Notes: generated by a model from the sequence alone, not told the origin. A DNA stretch of 64,000 nucleotides from Pandoraea nosoerga (GCF_902459585.1 NZ_CABPSC010000009.1:124001-188000), one strand, 5' to 3'; positions 18,898-28,508 are shown, counted from the first letter of the stretch. A program made the numbers and translations.

Positions 18898-20010
18898 TCA
18901 CAGCCCCAGATCGCGCAAGGGGTTATCCGCACCGCGACGTTCTCCGTCGAAGAAGCGCGCCACGTCGGCGCGCGTCACGGCCTCGATGCTTGCGTGCTGC
19001 CAACGCGGCTTGTGGTCCTTGTCGACGACGAGAGCACGAATCCCTTCCACGCCTTCGGCGCCCATGCGGCCGTCGAGATTGAAGACGCTGCGCATCATCA
19101 GCCACTCCTCGCGCAACTCGTCGGCCAGCGAGAGCTTGCGGGCACGGCGCACCTGTTCCAGCGTGACGCACACCATCAGCGGCGAGCGCTTGGCGCGCAG
19201 CAACTCCTCCGTCTCCTGCGCCCAGCCCGAGTATTCGCAACGGGCTTCGTGTTTGAGCGAGCGAAGGACGGCGGGCATGTCGGGCTGCCCGAAATGGTGA
19301 TCGATGGCGTCGCGCAACGGCGCGAGCTTGCCCGGCGCCAGACCGGCCGGAGGCAGGCTCTCGCGGACAAAGTCGCGGGCGGCGTCGAGCACGGCCTGCG
19401 CATCTTGCCACTGACCGTTTGCCAGCAATTCGCACAGTGCGGGCAACGAGGCGCGCGGCAGCACCACGTCGGCCAGGCCGATCTCGCACGCGTCGACTGC
19501 GCCGAACACGATGCCCGTCGTGCCGAGATACTCGCCGAGATGGCCTGCGAGGTTCGCGAGGAAATAGCCGCCGCCGACGTCCGGGAACAGACCGATGGCG
19601 GTCTCCGGCATGGCCATGCGCGTCGCTTCGGTCACGATGCGCAGCGCCGCTGCCTGCGAGATGCCCATGCCGCCCCCCATCACCACACCGTCCATCAACG
19701 CGATGTAGGGCTTCGGGTAAGTGGCGATGGCGTAGTTCAGCCGGTACTCATCGGAAAAGAAATCCATGATGTCGGTGCGTCCCGCGCCGACGGCCTCATG
19801 GAAATAGCGAATGTCGCCGCCGGCGCACAGTCCCTTCTCGCCCTCGCCTTGCAACACCACGCCGAGGACGGCGCAATCGTCGCGCCAGCGGTCCAGTGCA
19901 GCGGCGATCGCGCGAATCATGTCGTGTGACAACGCGTTGAGGGCCTTGGGACGCGTGAGCGTGATGAACCCAATGCGACCACGGATTTCGGTGCGGACAA
20001 ATTCGGTCAT
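18898..20010 (-). CDS. Enoyl-CoA hydratase/isomerase family, 3-hydroxyisobutyryl-CoA hydrolase-like
   Basis: A crotonase-fold enzyme most like 3-hydroxyisobutyryl-CoA hydrolase of valine breakdown. The 370 residues (ATG 20010; an upstream TTG at 20037 is less likely) show the oxyanion-hole segments GLCAGGDIRYFHE and DGVVMGGGMGIS. The MPETAIGLFPDVGGGYFLANL segment is typical of the HIBCH branch. Length fits HIBCH (about 350-380) rather than simple hydratases (about 260). Valine-pathway neighbours are absent, so the substrate is inferred from family resemblance. Confidence 0.85.
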   Translation of the reverse strand: MTEFVRTEIRGRIGFITLTRPKALNALSHDMIRAIAAALDRWRDDCAVLGVVLQGEGEKGLCAGGDIRYFHEAVGAGRTDIMDFFSDEYRLNYAIATYPKPYIALMDGVVMGGGMGISQAAALRIVTEATRMAMPETAIGLFPDVGGGYFLANLAGHLGEYLGTTGIVFGAVDACEIGLADVVLPRASLPALCELLANGQWQDAQAVLDAARDFVRESLPPAGLAPGKLAPLRDAIDHHFGQPDMPAVLRSLKHEARCEYSGWAQETEELLRAKRSPLMVCVTLEQVRRARKLSLADELREEWLMMRSVFNLDGRMGAEGVEGIRALVVDKDHKPRWQHASIEAVTRADVARFFDGERRGADNPLRDLGL

Positions 20011-20163
20011 GGCAGGCGAGTGTTTCAGAATCGTCAATGGAACGAACGCCGTCGTGCGCGGCCACGGACCGCACGGGCGACGGCGCCCTCGGGGGCTATC
20101 AACGGCCCGCGGCGCTCACGGCACCGCACGCCCGACAGGACACATCACGGGCGATGGGCCAAT

Positions 20164-20195
20164 AAAAAAAAGCCGGCGCAAGGCACCGGCTTTCT
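20164..20195 (-). terminator. Terminator of typA
   Basis: On the minus strand, arms aaagccgg and ccggcttt around a 9-nt loop are followed by a run of eight T. It lies about 70 bp after the typA stop. Confidence 0.85.
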
Positions 20196-20263
20196 TCCAA
20201 CCAACGGACGTTGCAGGCGCGCAGCGAACGGACGTCTGCCACGCGCTGTCGCCATCGCCGGGC

Positions 20264-22084
20264 TTACTTCTCTTCGCGTGCGGCGCGCTTGCGCTCGTGC
20301 TCCTTCAGGAAGCGCTTGCGCAGACGAATCGTTTGCGGGGTGACTTCGACAAGTTCGTCGTCGTCGATGAATTCCACGGCATATTCGAGGCTCAGCGCGA
20401 TCGGCGGCACCAGACGCACGGCTTCGTCGGTGCCCGACGCGCGCACGTTCGTGAGCTGCTTGCCCTTGATCGGGTTGACCACGAGGTCGTTGTCGCGGCT
20501 GTGGATGCCGATGATCATGCCTTCGTACAGCGCGTCGCCCGGCGAGACGAACATGCGGCCGCGATCCTGCAGCTTCCACAGGGCGTAGGCCACGGCGGCG
20601 CCGTCGTCCTGCGAGATCAGCACGCCGTTGCGGCGCTCGCCCAGCGAACCATCCTTGAGCGGCGCGTATGCGTCGAAGATGTGGCTCATCAGGCCCGTGC
20701 CGCGCGTCATCGACAGGAAGTCGCCCTGGAACCCGATCAGGCCACGCGCCGGAATGCGGTACTCCAGACGCGTGCGACCGCGGCCGTCCGAGACCATGTC
20801 GAGCATTTCGCCCTTGCGGCGGCCGATTTCTTCCATGACGGCGCCCTGATGATCGTCTTCCAGGTCGATGGTGAGCAGCTCGTAGGGCTCGTGCTTCACG
20901 CCGTCGATTTCCTTGAGCACCACACGCGGACGCGACACGGCCAACTCATAGCCTTCGCGACGCATGTTCTCGATGAGAATCGTCAGGTGCAGTTCGCCGC
21001 GGCCCGACACTTCGAAGACGGAGTCCTCGGCCGTGTCCTTCACGCGCAGCGCCACGTTGTGGTTGAGTTCCTTGTGCAGACGATCGCGGATCTGGCGGCT
21101 CGTCACGAACTTGCCCTCACGGCCGGCCAGCGGCGACGTATTCACGCAGAAGTTCATCGTGAGCGTCGGCTCGTCGACGGTCAGCAGCGGCAGCGCTTCC
21201 GGCGTGTCCACGTCGCAGATCGTCGCGCCGATGCCCACGTCCTCGATACCGTTGATCAGCACGATGTCGCCAGCTTCCGCGCCATCCGACATCACGCGCT
21301 CCAGGCCCTTGAACGTCAGCACCTGGTTGATCTTGCGCTTGAGCACTTCGCCTTCCGGACCGAAGCGCATGGCGACTTGTTGGCCCGGCTTGATGCGACC
21401 GCGCGTGATGCGGCCGATACCGATACGTCCCACGAACGTCGAGTAGTCGAGCGAGCTGATCTGCAACTGAAGCGGCGCGTCCACGTCGGCCTCGCGCACG
21501 GGCACGTGCTTGAGAATCGCGTCGAACAGCGGGCGCATGTCGCCCTCGCGCACGTCGGCGTCGAGGCTGGCGAAGCCGTTGAGCGCCGAGGCGTAGACCA
21601 CCGGGAAGTCGAGCTGCTCGTCGGTCGCGCCGAGCTTGTCCATCAGGTCGAACGTCTGGTTGATCACCCAGTCCGGACGTGCGCCGGGACGGTCGATCTT
21701 GTTGACCACCACGATCGGCTTGAGACCGAGACCCAGCGCCTTGCGGGTCACGAAGCGGGTCTGCGGCATCGGGCCTTCGACGGCATCGACCAGCAGCAGC
21801 ACGCTGTCGACCATGGAGAGCACGCGCTCGACTTCACCGCCGAAGTCCGCGTGGCCCGGGGTGTCGACGATGTTGATGTGCGTGCCTTCGTATTCGACGG
21901 CGCAGTTCTTGGCGAGGATCGTGATGCCGCGCTCTTTTTCGATGTCGTTCGAGTCCATCACGCGTTCAGCGATCTGCTGGTTTTCGCGGAAGGTGCCGGA
22001 CTGGCGCAGCAACTGGTCGACGAGCGTGGTTTTGCCGTGGTCGACGTGCGCGATGATGGCGATATTACGGAGAGCGCGGGTCAT
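20264..22084 (-). CDS. typA: Translational GTPase TypA/BipA
   Basis: A ribosome-binding GTPase of the EF-G family, needed for efficient growth under stress and at low temperature and linked to 50S assembly. The 606 residues have G1 [10 protein letters not shown] (12-21), G3 [13 protein letters not shown] and G4 [12 protein letters not shown]. Domains resembling EF-G III and V and the BipA-specific C-terminal domain follow, ending in a basic tail. Length is normal. It is a single-gene unit with its own terminator and a candidate promoter at 22121-22126, divergent from marR. Confidence 0.96.
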   Translation of the reverse strand: MTRALRNIAIIAHVDHGKTTLVDQLLRQSGTFRENQQIAERVMDSNDIEKERGITILAKNCAVEYEGTHINIVDTPGHADFGGEVERVLSMVDSVLLLVDAVEGPMPQTRFVTRKALGLGLKPIVVVNKIDRPGARPDWVINQTFDLMDKLGATDEQLDFPVVYASALNGFASLDADVREGDMRPLFDAILKHVPVREADVDAPLQLQISSLDYSTFVGRIGIGRITRGRIKPGQQVAMRFGPEGEVLKRKINQVLTFKGLERVMSDGAEAGDIVLINGIEDVGIGATICDVDTPEALPLLTVDEPTLTMNFCVNTSPLAGREGKFVTSRQIRDRLHKELNHNVALRVKDTAEDSVFEVSGRGELHLTILIENMRREGYELAVSRPRVVLKEIDGVKHEPYELLTIDLEDDHQGAVMEEIGRRKGEMLDMVSDGRGRTRLEYRIPARGLIGFQGDFLSMTRGTGLMSHIFDAYAPLKDGSLGERRNGVLISQDDGAAVAYALWKLQDRGRMFVSPGDALYEGMIIGIHSRDNDLVVNPIKGKQLTNVRASGTDEAVRLVPPIALSLEYAVEFIDDDELVEVTPQTIRLRKRFLKEHERKRAAREEK

Positions 22085-22120
22085 GAAAGAGGTGCTCGAA
22101 AAGCCTTTGGAGAATCCGCG

Positions 22121-22126
22121 ATTCTA
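22121..22126 (-). promoter_or_regulatory. Candidate -10 of typA
   Basis: A TAGAAT hexamer on the minus strand lies about 37 bp upstream of the typA ATG. It is identical to the -10 of the rpsF promoter, but the -35 is weak. Confidence 0.4.
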
Positions 22127-22283
22127 TCACTTGCGCATGTCTCACGTCATGGCTTTTCTGCGATGCAACAACGACTTGCGCGGCCATGCCGCCGACTTTG
22201 CGCAAACGTCGCTCCCTTGCCCCGCCCTCCCACCGCACCTTCCACTAGAGCGATCCGTCTACATTTCGTTGAAATATTTGCCT

Positions 22284-22354
22284 AGTCAACTATTGCATCA
22301 TCTTGCATTTTATTAAGTGGACGCTATAATCGTGACAAGTCAATTATTGCATCA
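22284..22354. promoter_or_regulatory. marR promoter flanked by two direct-repeat operators
   Basis: Two 17-bp repeats, agtcaactattgcatca (22284-22300) and agtcaattattgcatca (22338-22354), differ at one base and are 54 bp apart start to start. Between them lies a near-consensus promoter: TTGCAT (22303-22308), a 16-bp spacer, and TATAAT (22325-22330). The second repeat covers the expected transcription start. This looks like autoregulation of the marR-efflux operon. Confidence 0.75.
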
Positions 22355-22362
22355 GCACGAAA

Positions 22363-22893
22363 ATGTCAGAGCCGTCCGTTTCCCTCTCCGCCTCCTCGAC
22401 GCCGCCGCCGGGGGCCGCCGGCAATGCCGGTGCGGCCAGCGCCGCCGCCGAGGCGCCGCGTAACGCCTACGACATCGACGATTCGCTGGGCTATCTCGTC
22501 GCTCGGGTGCGCCAGTTGATCATGGCCGAGCTCACGAAGGAGACCTCGCAGTACGGCCTGACCAGCACGCAAGCGACCATGCTCTACAAGGTCGCGACCG
22601 GCAAAAGCAAGACGGCGGCGGATCTGGCGCGCGATTACTGTATCGATGCGAGCGCCGTCACGCGTCTGCTCGACCGGCTCGAGGCGCACGGCCTGCTGGT
22701 GCGCGAGCGCAGCAAGACGGATCGCCGCACGGTGGAGCTCGGCGCCACCGAAGCGGGCTACGCCATGGCCGACCGCATGCCGGACATCTTCGTGCGCGCC
22801 GCCGATCACCTGTTGCGCGGCTTCACCCCCGAGGAAGTGGGTTTTCTCAAGAGCCTCCTGCGGCGCGTGATCGTCAACGGCGAGAGCGGATAA
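22363..22893 (+). CDS. MarR-family repressor of the emr efflux operon
   Basis: A 176-residue winged-helix regulator. An Ala/Pro-rich N-terminal extension (about 1-33) precedes the MarR fold. The wHTH is visible as LTSTQATMLYKVATG, then DLARDYCIDASAVTRLLDRLEAHGL and the wing RERSKTDRRTVEL. It is the first gene before nodT-emrA-emrB, so it probably represses the pump and responds to a drug-like ligand, as EmrR does. No obvious Shine-Dalgarno is seen. The operator pair is just upstream. Confidence 0.9.
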   Translation: MSEPSVSLSASSTPPPGAAGNAGAASAAAEAPRNAYDIDDSLGYLVARVRQLIMAELTKETSQYGLTSTQATMLYKVATGKSKTAADLARDYCIDASAVTRLLDRLEAHGLLVRERSKTDRRTVELGATEAGYAMADRMPDIFVRAADHLLRGFTPEEVGFLKSLLRRVIVNGESG

Positions 22894-22924
22894 GCGATCT
22901 CGACCCGTCACTCCAAGAAAAAGC

Positions 22925-22956
22925 ATGCCGGGTCCACTATTTCATGGACCCGGCAT
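22925..22956 (+). other. Hairpin between marR and the outer-membrane factor gene
   Basis: Perfect 11-bp arms atgccgggtcc and ggacccggcat around a 10-nt loop, 31 bp after the marR stop. There is no T-run, so it may be a processing site, stabiliser or weak attenuator that sets the ratio of regulator to pump. Confidence 0.6.
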
Positions 22957-23009
22957 CGCCCGATTCCTGTTTATTGTCAGTAGAAGACTTCACTCGTAAA
23001 GGTTTTGCG

Positions 23010-24527
23010 ATGAAAGCGGCCTCACCGTTCCTCCCGCGTCAGCGGGTCCGCTCAGCGATCTCCGCCCTGTGTCTGGCGGCCGTGACGCTGGGCTTTGCCG
23101 GCTGTGCGAATTTCGCCGGCATTCACAGCGACAAGCAGATCAGCACGCCGGATCAGTATCAGACCCAGCGCAGCCTTCCCTCGGAAGGCGGCCAGTGGCC
23201 GGGCACCGACTGGGCCCGGCGTTTCGGCGATCCGCAGCTCGTTTCGCTGATCGACGAAGCCCTCGCGGGCAACCCCGACCTGGCCATGGCCGCCGCGCGA
23301 CTGAAGTCGGCGCAGGCCCAGGCCGAAGGCGCCGCCGCGGCGCTGCTGCCGTCGGTCAGCTTCTCGGGCGACGTCTACCGTCAGAAATTCACCGAGAACA
23401 CGATCTATCCGCCGGGCTACGGCGGCAACTGGTTCACGCAGGGCGACCTGACCGCCGCGCTGTCGTGGGAGCTCGACCTGTGGGGCAAGAACCGCGCGGC
23501 GCGCGCGCAGGCCATCTCGGCCGAGCGCGCCGAGCAAGCCGAAGACCAGGAAGTGAGGCTCGCCCTCGCCACGGCCGTCGCCCGCACCTACAACCAGCTC
23601 GCGCAGCAATATGCGTTGCATGACGTGCTCGAGCGCACGGCCCGACAGCGTCAGAGCCTCGGCAAGCTGACGGCCGATCGCGTGCGCGCCGGACTCGACA
23701 CGCAAGTCGAACAGAAACAGGCCGACAGCAACACCGCCGATATCGCCACGCAGCTCGCCCAGCTCGACGGCCAGATCCTGCTCACCCGCCACCAGCTCGG
23801 CGTATTGCTCGGCAAGGGGCCGGACCGCGGCCTGGAAATCGAGCGCCCGAAGCTCGCCGAATTGCCCACGCCGGCGCTGCCCGACAACCTGCCGCTCGCC
23901 CTGCTCGGCCGGCGTCCCGACATCGTCACGGCGCGCTGGAGCGTCGAGGCGCAGCTCAAGGGCGTCGACGTCGCGAAGGCGCGTTTCTACCCGGACGTGA
24001 ACCTCAACGCGGCATTCGGCTATTCGACCTTCGGGCTCGGCAAGCTGATCGACCCGAGCAGCCAGAACATCCAGTTCGGCCCGGTCATCTCGCTGCCGAT
24101 CTTCGACGGCGGACGCCTGCGCGCCAACCTCAAGGGCCAGTACGCCGCCTACGAAAGCGCGGTGGCGAACTACGACTCCACGCTCAACAAGGCGCTGGGC
24201 GACATCGCCGATCGCATGTCGTCGATCCGCTCTGCCGACAAGCAGATGGTGTCGCAGCGCGTGGCGCAGGACGCCGCGCAACGCGCCTACGAGCTGGCTG
24301 TCGACCGTTACAAGGCGGGTCTCGCGCCGCAGTTGACCGTGCTTGCCGCCGAATCGTCGCTGCTGGCGCAGGAACAGGCGCGCGTGAATATCGAGAGCGC
24401 TCGCCGCGATCAGCAGATCGGTCTGATCAAGGCGCTGGGCGGCGGCTTCGACGCCCAGGCTGCCGGCCTCGTCGTGGGGCAGGAGCGCCCCGCCCAGGCC
24501 GAGGGCGACGCCGCGCAGACGCACTGA
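23010..24527 (+). CDS. Outer-membrane efflux lipoprotein, NodT family
   Basis: A TolC-like outer-membrane channel for the adjacent EmrAB-type pump. The start at ATG 23010 (AAAGG 7 bases upstream) gives 505 residues. A lipoprotein signal ends in the lipobox GFAG-C32, so the mature protein is lipid-anchored. Two outer-membrane efflux (OEP) repeats follow, with the family phrases WARRFGDPQLVSLIDEAL, LSWELDLWGKNR and LLGRRPDIVTARWSVEAQ. The gene lies 89 bp before emrA. The substrate is unknown; organic acids or hydrophobic drugs are usual for this class. Confidence 0.94.
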   Translation: MKAASPFLPRQRVRSAISALCLAAVTLGFAGCANFAGIHSDKQISTPDQYQTQRSLPSEGGQWPGTDWARRFGDPQLVSLIDEALAGNPDLAMAAARLKSAQAQAEGAAAALLPSVSFSGDVYRQKFTENTIYPPGYGGNWFTQGDLTAALSWELDLWGKNRAARAQAISAERAEQAEDQEVRLALATAVARTYNQLAQQYALHDVLERTARQRQSLGKLTADRVRAGLDTQVEQKQADSNTADIATQLAQLDGQILLTRHQLGVLLGKGPDRGLEIERPKLAELPTPALPDNLPLALLGRRPDIVTARWSVEAQLKGVDVAKARFYPDVNLNAAFGYSTFGLGKLIDPSSQNIQFGPVISLPIFDGGRLRANLKGQYAAYESAVANYDSTLNKALGDIADRMSSIRSADKQMVSQRVAQDAAQRAYELAVDRYKAGLAPQLTVLAAESSLLAQEQARVNIESARRDQQIGLIKALGGGFDAQAAGLVVGQERPAQAEGDAAQTH

Positions 24528-24616
24528 GCGCGGCCCGGACCGACTCGCAAGACACGAAAGATACGAAAGACAGACAAGACAACGTCAAAGCACATTGAGA
24601 GATTAGTACGGAGCGA

Positions 24617-25852
24617 ATGATGAGTGAGAACCAACAGCAAGCGCCTGCCCAGCAGCCGGCTCAGAGCAATGGCAAGCGCCGCCGCATGATGCTGACGCTG
24701 ACGGCCGTGATCGCGATCGCGGCCATTGGCTACGGCGCCTACTACGCGCTGTACGCGCGTTACTACGAAGACACCGACGACGCCTACGTCGCGGGCAACG
24801 TCGTGCAGATCACCCCGCAAGTGGCCGGCACGGTCACCGGCGTGAAGGTCGACGACACGCAAATGGTCAAGGCCGGCCAGCCGCTGGTCACGCTCGATCA
24901 GACGGACGCGCGCGTGGCGCTGCTGCAAGCCGAGGCGAATCTGGCGCAGACGGTGCGCCAGGTGCGCACGTACTTCGTGAACAACGACGCCTATGCCGCC
25001 ACCGTCGCGATGCGCGAATCGGAGCTCGCCAAGGCACAGGCCGACGTGAAGCGTCGCGAGATGGCGATCGCCACGGGCGCCGTGTCGCGCGAAGAACTGG
25101 CCCACGCGCAGGACGCCGTGAAGGCCGCGCGCGCCGCGCTCGAACAGGCGCGCGCTCAACTCGTGTCGAACAAGGCGCTGACGGACAAGACGTCGGTGAC
25201 CACGCACCCGAACGTGCAGCAGGCCGCAGCAAAGGTGCGCGCATCGTACCTCGACTACGCCCGCACCACGATCCCGGCGCCGGTCGACGGCTACGTCGCC
25301 AAGCGCTCGGTGCAGGTCGGCCAGCGCGTCGCCACGGGCGCCCCGCTCATGGCGCTGGTACCGCTCAACCAGGTGTGGGTCGACGCCAACTTCAAGGAAG
25401 TGCAGATCGCGCACATGCGCGTGGGGCAGCCCGTGACGCTCACGGCCGACGTGTACGGCTCGTCGGTCGAATACAAGGGCACGGTCGCCGGTTTCTCGGC
25501 GGGCACGGGCAGCGCATTCTCGCTGCTGCCGGCGCAGAACGCCACGGGCAACTGGATCAAGGTGGTGCAACGCCTGCCGGTGCGCATCGCGCTCGATCCG
25601 AAGCAGCTCCAGGAGCATCCGCTGCGCGTCGGCCTGTCGATGCAGGTCAAGGTGAACGTGCGCAACACCGACGGCAAGGAACTGGGCGAAGCGCCCGCGC
25701 TGCCGGTGTACTCGACCGACGTCTACGACAAGGTCGGGCACGACGCCGACGACATCGTCGCCAGGATCATTACCGAGAACGCTGGCGCCCCGCTCGCTTC
25801 GGGCAGCGCCAACGACACGCGCAATCAGCCGGCTCGCGCTCGTCCCCTGTAA
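24617..25852 (+). CDS. emrA: EmrA-type membrane fusion protein
   Basis: The periplasmic adaptor (HlyD family) that links the EmrB pump to the outer-membrane channel. The 411 residues have a short cytoplasmic tail, one membrane segment at about 24-45, then the lipoyl-like half-domain (DDAYVAGNVVQITPQVAGTV). An alpha-helical coiled hairpin occupies about 95-190, and a beta-barrel domain includes IPAPVDGYVAKRSVQVGQ. Two ATGs are adjacent; the second (24620) is better spaced from GGAG. It lies 37 bp before emrB. Confidence 0.94.
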   Translation: MMSENQQQAPAQQPAQSNGKRRRMMLTLTAVIAIAAIGYGAYYALYARYYEDTDDAYVAGNVVQITPQVAGTVTGVKVDDTQMVKAGQPLVTLDQTDARVALLQAEANLAQTVRQVRTYFVNNDAYAATVAMRESELAKAQADVKRREMAIATGAVSREELAHAQDAVKAARAALEQARAQLVSNKALTDKTSVTTHPNVQQAAAKVRASYLDYARTTIPAPVDGYVAKRSVQVGQRVATGAPLMALVPLNQVWVDANFKEVQIAHMRVGQPVTLTADVYGSSVEYKGTVAGFSAGTGSAFSLLPAQNATGNWIKVVQRLPVRIALDPKQLQEHPLRVGLSMQVKVNVRNTDGKELGEAPALPVYSTDVYDKVGHDADDIVARIITENAGAPLASGSANDTRNQPARARPL

Positions 25853-25889
25853 ATCGGAGGGGGGCGTGCCCCGCCCCCTTTGACATCTC

Positions 25890-27440
25890 ATGGCAACTCA
25901 AAACGCTCCTGGCCCCCTGTCGGGGGGCCAGCTGGTCCTTGGCACCATCGCGTTGTCGCTCGCCACGTTCATGAACGTGCTCGACACTTCGATTGCCAAC
26001 GTGTCCATTCCCGCGATCTCCGGCGACCTCGGCGTCTCGTCGAGCCAGGGCACGTGGGTGATTACGTCGTTCGCGGTGGCCAACGCCATCTCGGTGCCGC
26101 TCACCGGCTGGCTGACCGAGCGCTTCGGCGCGGTGCGGCTCTTCATCACGTCGATCCTGCTCTTCGTGCTCGCCTCGTGGCTGTGCGGCATGGCGCCGAC
26201 GCTCGAATTCCTGCTGGCCGCGCGCGTGCTGCAAGGCGCGGTCGCCGGTCCGATGATTCCGCTGTCGCAATCGCTGCTGCTCTCGAGCTATCCGCCCGCC
26301 AAGAGTTCGATGGCGCTCGCGCTGTGGGGCATGACCACGCTCGTCGCGCCGGTCATGGGCCCGATTCTCGGCGGCTGGATCTCGGACAACTACCATTGGC
26401 CGTGGATCTTCTACATCAACGTGCCGGTCGGCATCGCGGCCGCTTACGTCACGTGGATGATCTACGCCAAGCGCGAGACGCCGACGCATCGCAAGCCCAT
26501 CGACACGATCGGCCTCGCGCTGCTCGTGGTGTGGGTGGGTTCGCTGCAGGTGATGCTCGACAAGGGCAAGGAGCTCGACTGGTTCAACTCGTCGACCATC
26601 GTGATGCTCGCGCTCGTGGCGCTCGTCTCGTTCTGCTTCTTCGTCGTGTGGGAGATCACCGAGAAGCATCCGGTCGTCGACCTGACGCTGTTCAAGCGAA
26701 TCAACTTCACCGGTGGCGTGGTGGCTATCTCGGTCGGCTACGGGCTCTTTTTCGGGAATCTGGTCATTCTGCCGCAGTGGCTGCAGATTTATCTCGGCTA
26801 CACGGCGACGGAGGCCGGTCTCGTGATGGCGCCCGTGGGGCTCTTCGCGATCATCCTGTCGCCGGTGATCGGCAAGTTTCTGCCGAAGCTCGACGCGCGC
26901 TGGGTGGTGACCGTCTCGTTCCTGCTGTTCGCGCTCGTGTTCCTGATGCGCTCGCACTTCAACACGCTCGTCGATACACGCACGCTGATGATCCCGACGT
27001 TCCTGCAGGGCGTGCCGATGTCGATGTTCTTCATCCCGCTCACGGCCATCATTCTGTCGGGGCTGCCGCCGAGCCGCATCCCCGCGGCCGCGGGTCTGTC
27101 GAACTTCGTGCGTATCACTTGCGGTGCGGTGGGCACGTCCATAGCGACGACCGTGTGGGACAACCGGATCACGCTGCACCACGCGCAACTGACCGAGCAT
27201 CTGACGCCCTACGATCAGCCGTTCAACGCCTCGGTGGAATCGCTCAATCAGCTGGGCATGTCCACGGCGCAGGCGCATGGCTATCTCGATCGCGTTGTCA
27301 CGCAGCAGTCGGCGATGCTCGGCGCGAACGACATCTTCTGGATCTCGGCGCTGCTCTTCGTGCTGATGATCGCGATGGTGTGGATCACGCGGCCGATCAA
27401 GGGCGGCGGTGGCGGCGACGCCGCGGCCGGGGCTCATTGA
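25890..27440 (+). CDS. emrB: EmrB/QacA-type MFS multidrug transporter (DHA2, 14 TM)
   Basis: The proton-driven inner-membrane pump of the efflux system. The 516 residues contain about 14 hydrophobic segments. The DHA2 motif LDTSIANVSIPAISGDLG is near the N-terminus, motif A is GWLTERFGAVRLF, and motif C is GMTTLVAPVMGPILGGWI. A short GC hairpin (about 25859-25875) lies in the gap after emrA and may mask ribosome access. It is the last gene of the operon and is followed by two hairpins. Confidence 0.95.
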   Translation: MATQNAPGPLSGGQLVLGTIALSLATFMNVLDTSIANVSIPAISGDLGVSSSQGTWVITSFAVANAISVPLTGWLTERFGAVRLFITSILLFVLASWLCGMAPTLEFLLAARVLQGAVAGPMIPLSQSLLLSSYPPAKSSMALALWGMTTLVAPVMGPILGGWISDNYHWPWIFYINVPVGIAAAYVTWMIYAKRETPTHRKPIDTIGLALLVVWVGSLQVMLDKGKELDWFNSSTIVMLALVALVSFCFFVVWEITEKHPVVDLTLFKRINFTGGVVAISVGYGLFFGNLVILPQWLQIYLGYTATEAGLVMAPVGLFAIILSPVIGKFLPKLDARWVVTVSFLLFALVFLMRSHFNTLVDTRTLMIPTFLQGVPMSMFFIPLTAIILSGLPPSRIPAAAGLSNFVRITCGAVGTSIATTVWDNRITLHHAQLTEHLTPYDQPFNASVESLNQLGMSTAQAHGYLDRVVTQQSAMLGANDIFWISALLFVLMIAMVWITRPIKGGGGGDAAAGAH

Positions 27441-27546
27441 CGCTGTGCGCCGATGCCGCGCGGCCGATTCGCGAATCCCGCGGTTCGTCGCGGCGGCCGA
27501 TCACGTTGCGCTGATGCCGATGCGCTGATGCAAGGGCTTCCCCCCG

Positions 27547-27613
27547 AGTGCCCGGCCCTGCTCTGTATTACCGGGCACTTCTTGAACCCCGCTGACGTTG
27601 GCGGGGTTTTTTT
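27547..27613 (+). terminator. Double hairpin terminator after emrB
   Basis: Two hairpins lie in series: agtgcccgg / ccgggcact (27547-27579, no T-tract), then aaccccgc / gcggggtt followed by T7 (27585-27613). The second is a strong Rho-independent terminator. It closes the marR-nodT-emrA-emrB operon. Confidence 0.88.
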
Positions 27614-27690
27614 CGTCCGTTGCGCGCACCAGCGATGTCGATGAGGTCGCGCGAAGCCGCATGCCGCATGCATATCACCGCATAAAGCTG

Positions 27691-27760
27691 TCTAGAGCCG
27701 CCTAGAACTGCCTAGAACTGCCTAGAACCGCCTAGACCCGCCTAGCGCTACCTAAAGCCG
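27691..27760. repeat. Phased 10-bp tandem repeat with six CTAG sites
   Basis: Seven contiguous decamers of the type cctagaactg. The first six each contain CTAG at exactly 10-bp spacing (27692, 27702, 27712, 27722, 27732, 27742). It lies between the emrB terminator and the thioesterase gene. In the rest of 27441-27972 I see only the terminator; no gene is supported. Confidence 0.85.
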
Positions 27761-27972
27761 TACAAGGCATCGGTGGCGGCAATGCGCGAAGGCGAGCGCA
27801 GCATTGCCGCGCACAGACGCATACATGGCAAGGCGCGCGAAAGCGGGCGTCGGCGCCCTACGGAACGACGGCGCGCGTTTCGCGTATTCGCAGTATCATC
27901 GTGGCGCGATCGGCCGCGCGCTGCCTGGCGCGAGCCGGCCAAAGACCCTATTCCCCTGCTGAACTGAACGCC

Positions 27973-28467
27973 ATGAACACCCCCCAGAACCAGAGCGAGC
28001 GCTCCGAGATCACTTTCCGTTTCCTGGCTGAGCCGGCCGCCGTCAACTTTGGCGGCAAGGTGCATGGCGGCTCGCTCATGAAGTGGATCGATGAAGTGGC
28101 CTACGCCTGTGCAGCCACCTGGTCGGGCCGCTATTGCGTGACGGTCAGCGTTGGCAACATCCATTTCCACCGCCCGATTCTCGTGGGCAATCTGGTGGAG
28201 CTGCGCGCGCGCATCGTCGCGACCGGTCGCACGAGCATGCATATTCACGTATCGGTCCACGCGGGAGACCCGAAGTGGGGCGAACTGCGCCAGACAACCG
28301 ACTGCCTGATGGTTTTCGTCGCCGTGGACGAGAGCAATCACCCGGTGAGCGTACCGTCCTTCGAACCGAAAACAGACGAGCAGAAGGCGCTCGCCAAGTA
28401 CGCCATGGACGTGCGCGCCGCGCTCGGCGCGATCGACGCCATGAAGCCCGGCAACGCCACGATCTGA
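27973..28467 (+). CDS. Acyl-CoA thioesterase, hotdog fold
   Basis: Hydrolyses fatty acyl-CoA to free acid and CoA. The 164 residues (ATG 27973, MNTPQNQSERSEITFRFL) have the single hotdog domain of the YciA/BFIT group. Catalytic-site segments are NFGGKVHGGSLMKWIDEVAY and VTVSVGNIHFHRPILVGN, and the conserved AVDESNHPVSVPSF end is present. No clear ribosome site is seen. The frame could extend upstream to 27901, but that part is not family-like. The stop codon lies inside a 14-bp tandem repeat. Confidence 0.9.
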   Translation: MNTPQNQSERSEITFRFLAEPAAVNFGGKVHGGSLMKWIDEVAYACAATWSGRYCVTVSVGNIHFHRPILVGNLVELRARIVATGRTSMHIHVSVHAGDPKWGELRQTTDCLMVFVAVDESNHPVSVPSFEPKTDEQKALAKYAMDVRAALGAIDAMKPGNATI

Positions 28468-28508
28468 ACGCCACGATTTGAACACCACGCCCCGAGCGTC
28501 ACGCCCCG
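28453..28508. repeat. 14-bp tandem repeat spanning the thioesterase stop codon
   Basis: Four 14-bp units start with aacgccacgatctg. The gene's TGA falls at the junction of units 1 and 2, so the last coding residues and the stop are repeated downstream with increasing divergence. Confidence 0.75.

Noticed and set aside
27691-27760. CRISPR array as an explanation for the tandem repeats
   Set aside because: All arrays here have contiguous 8-15 bp units with no unique spacers and no cas genes nearby.
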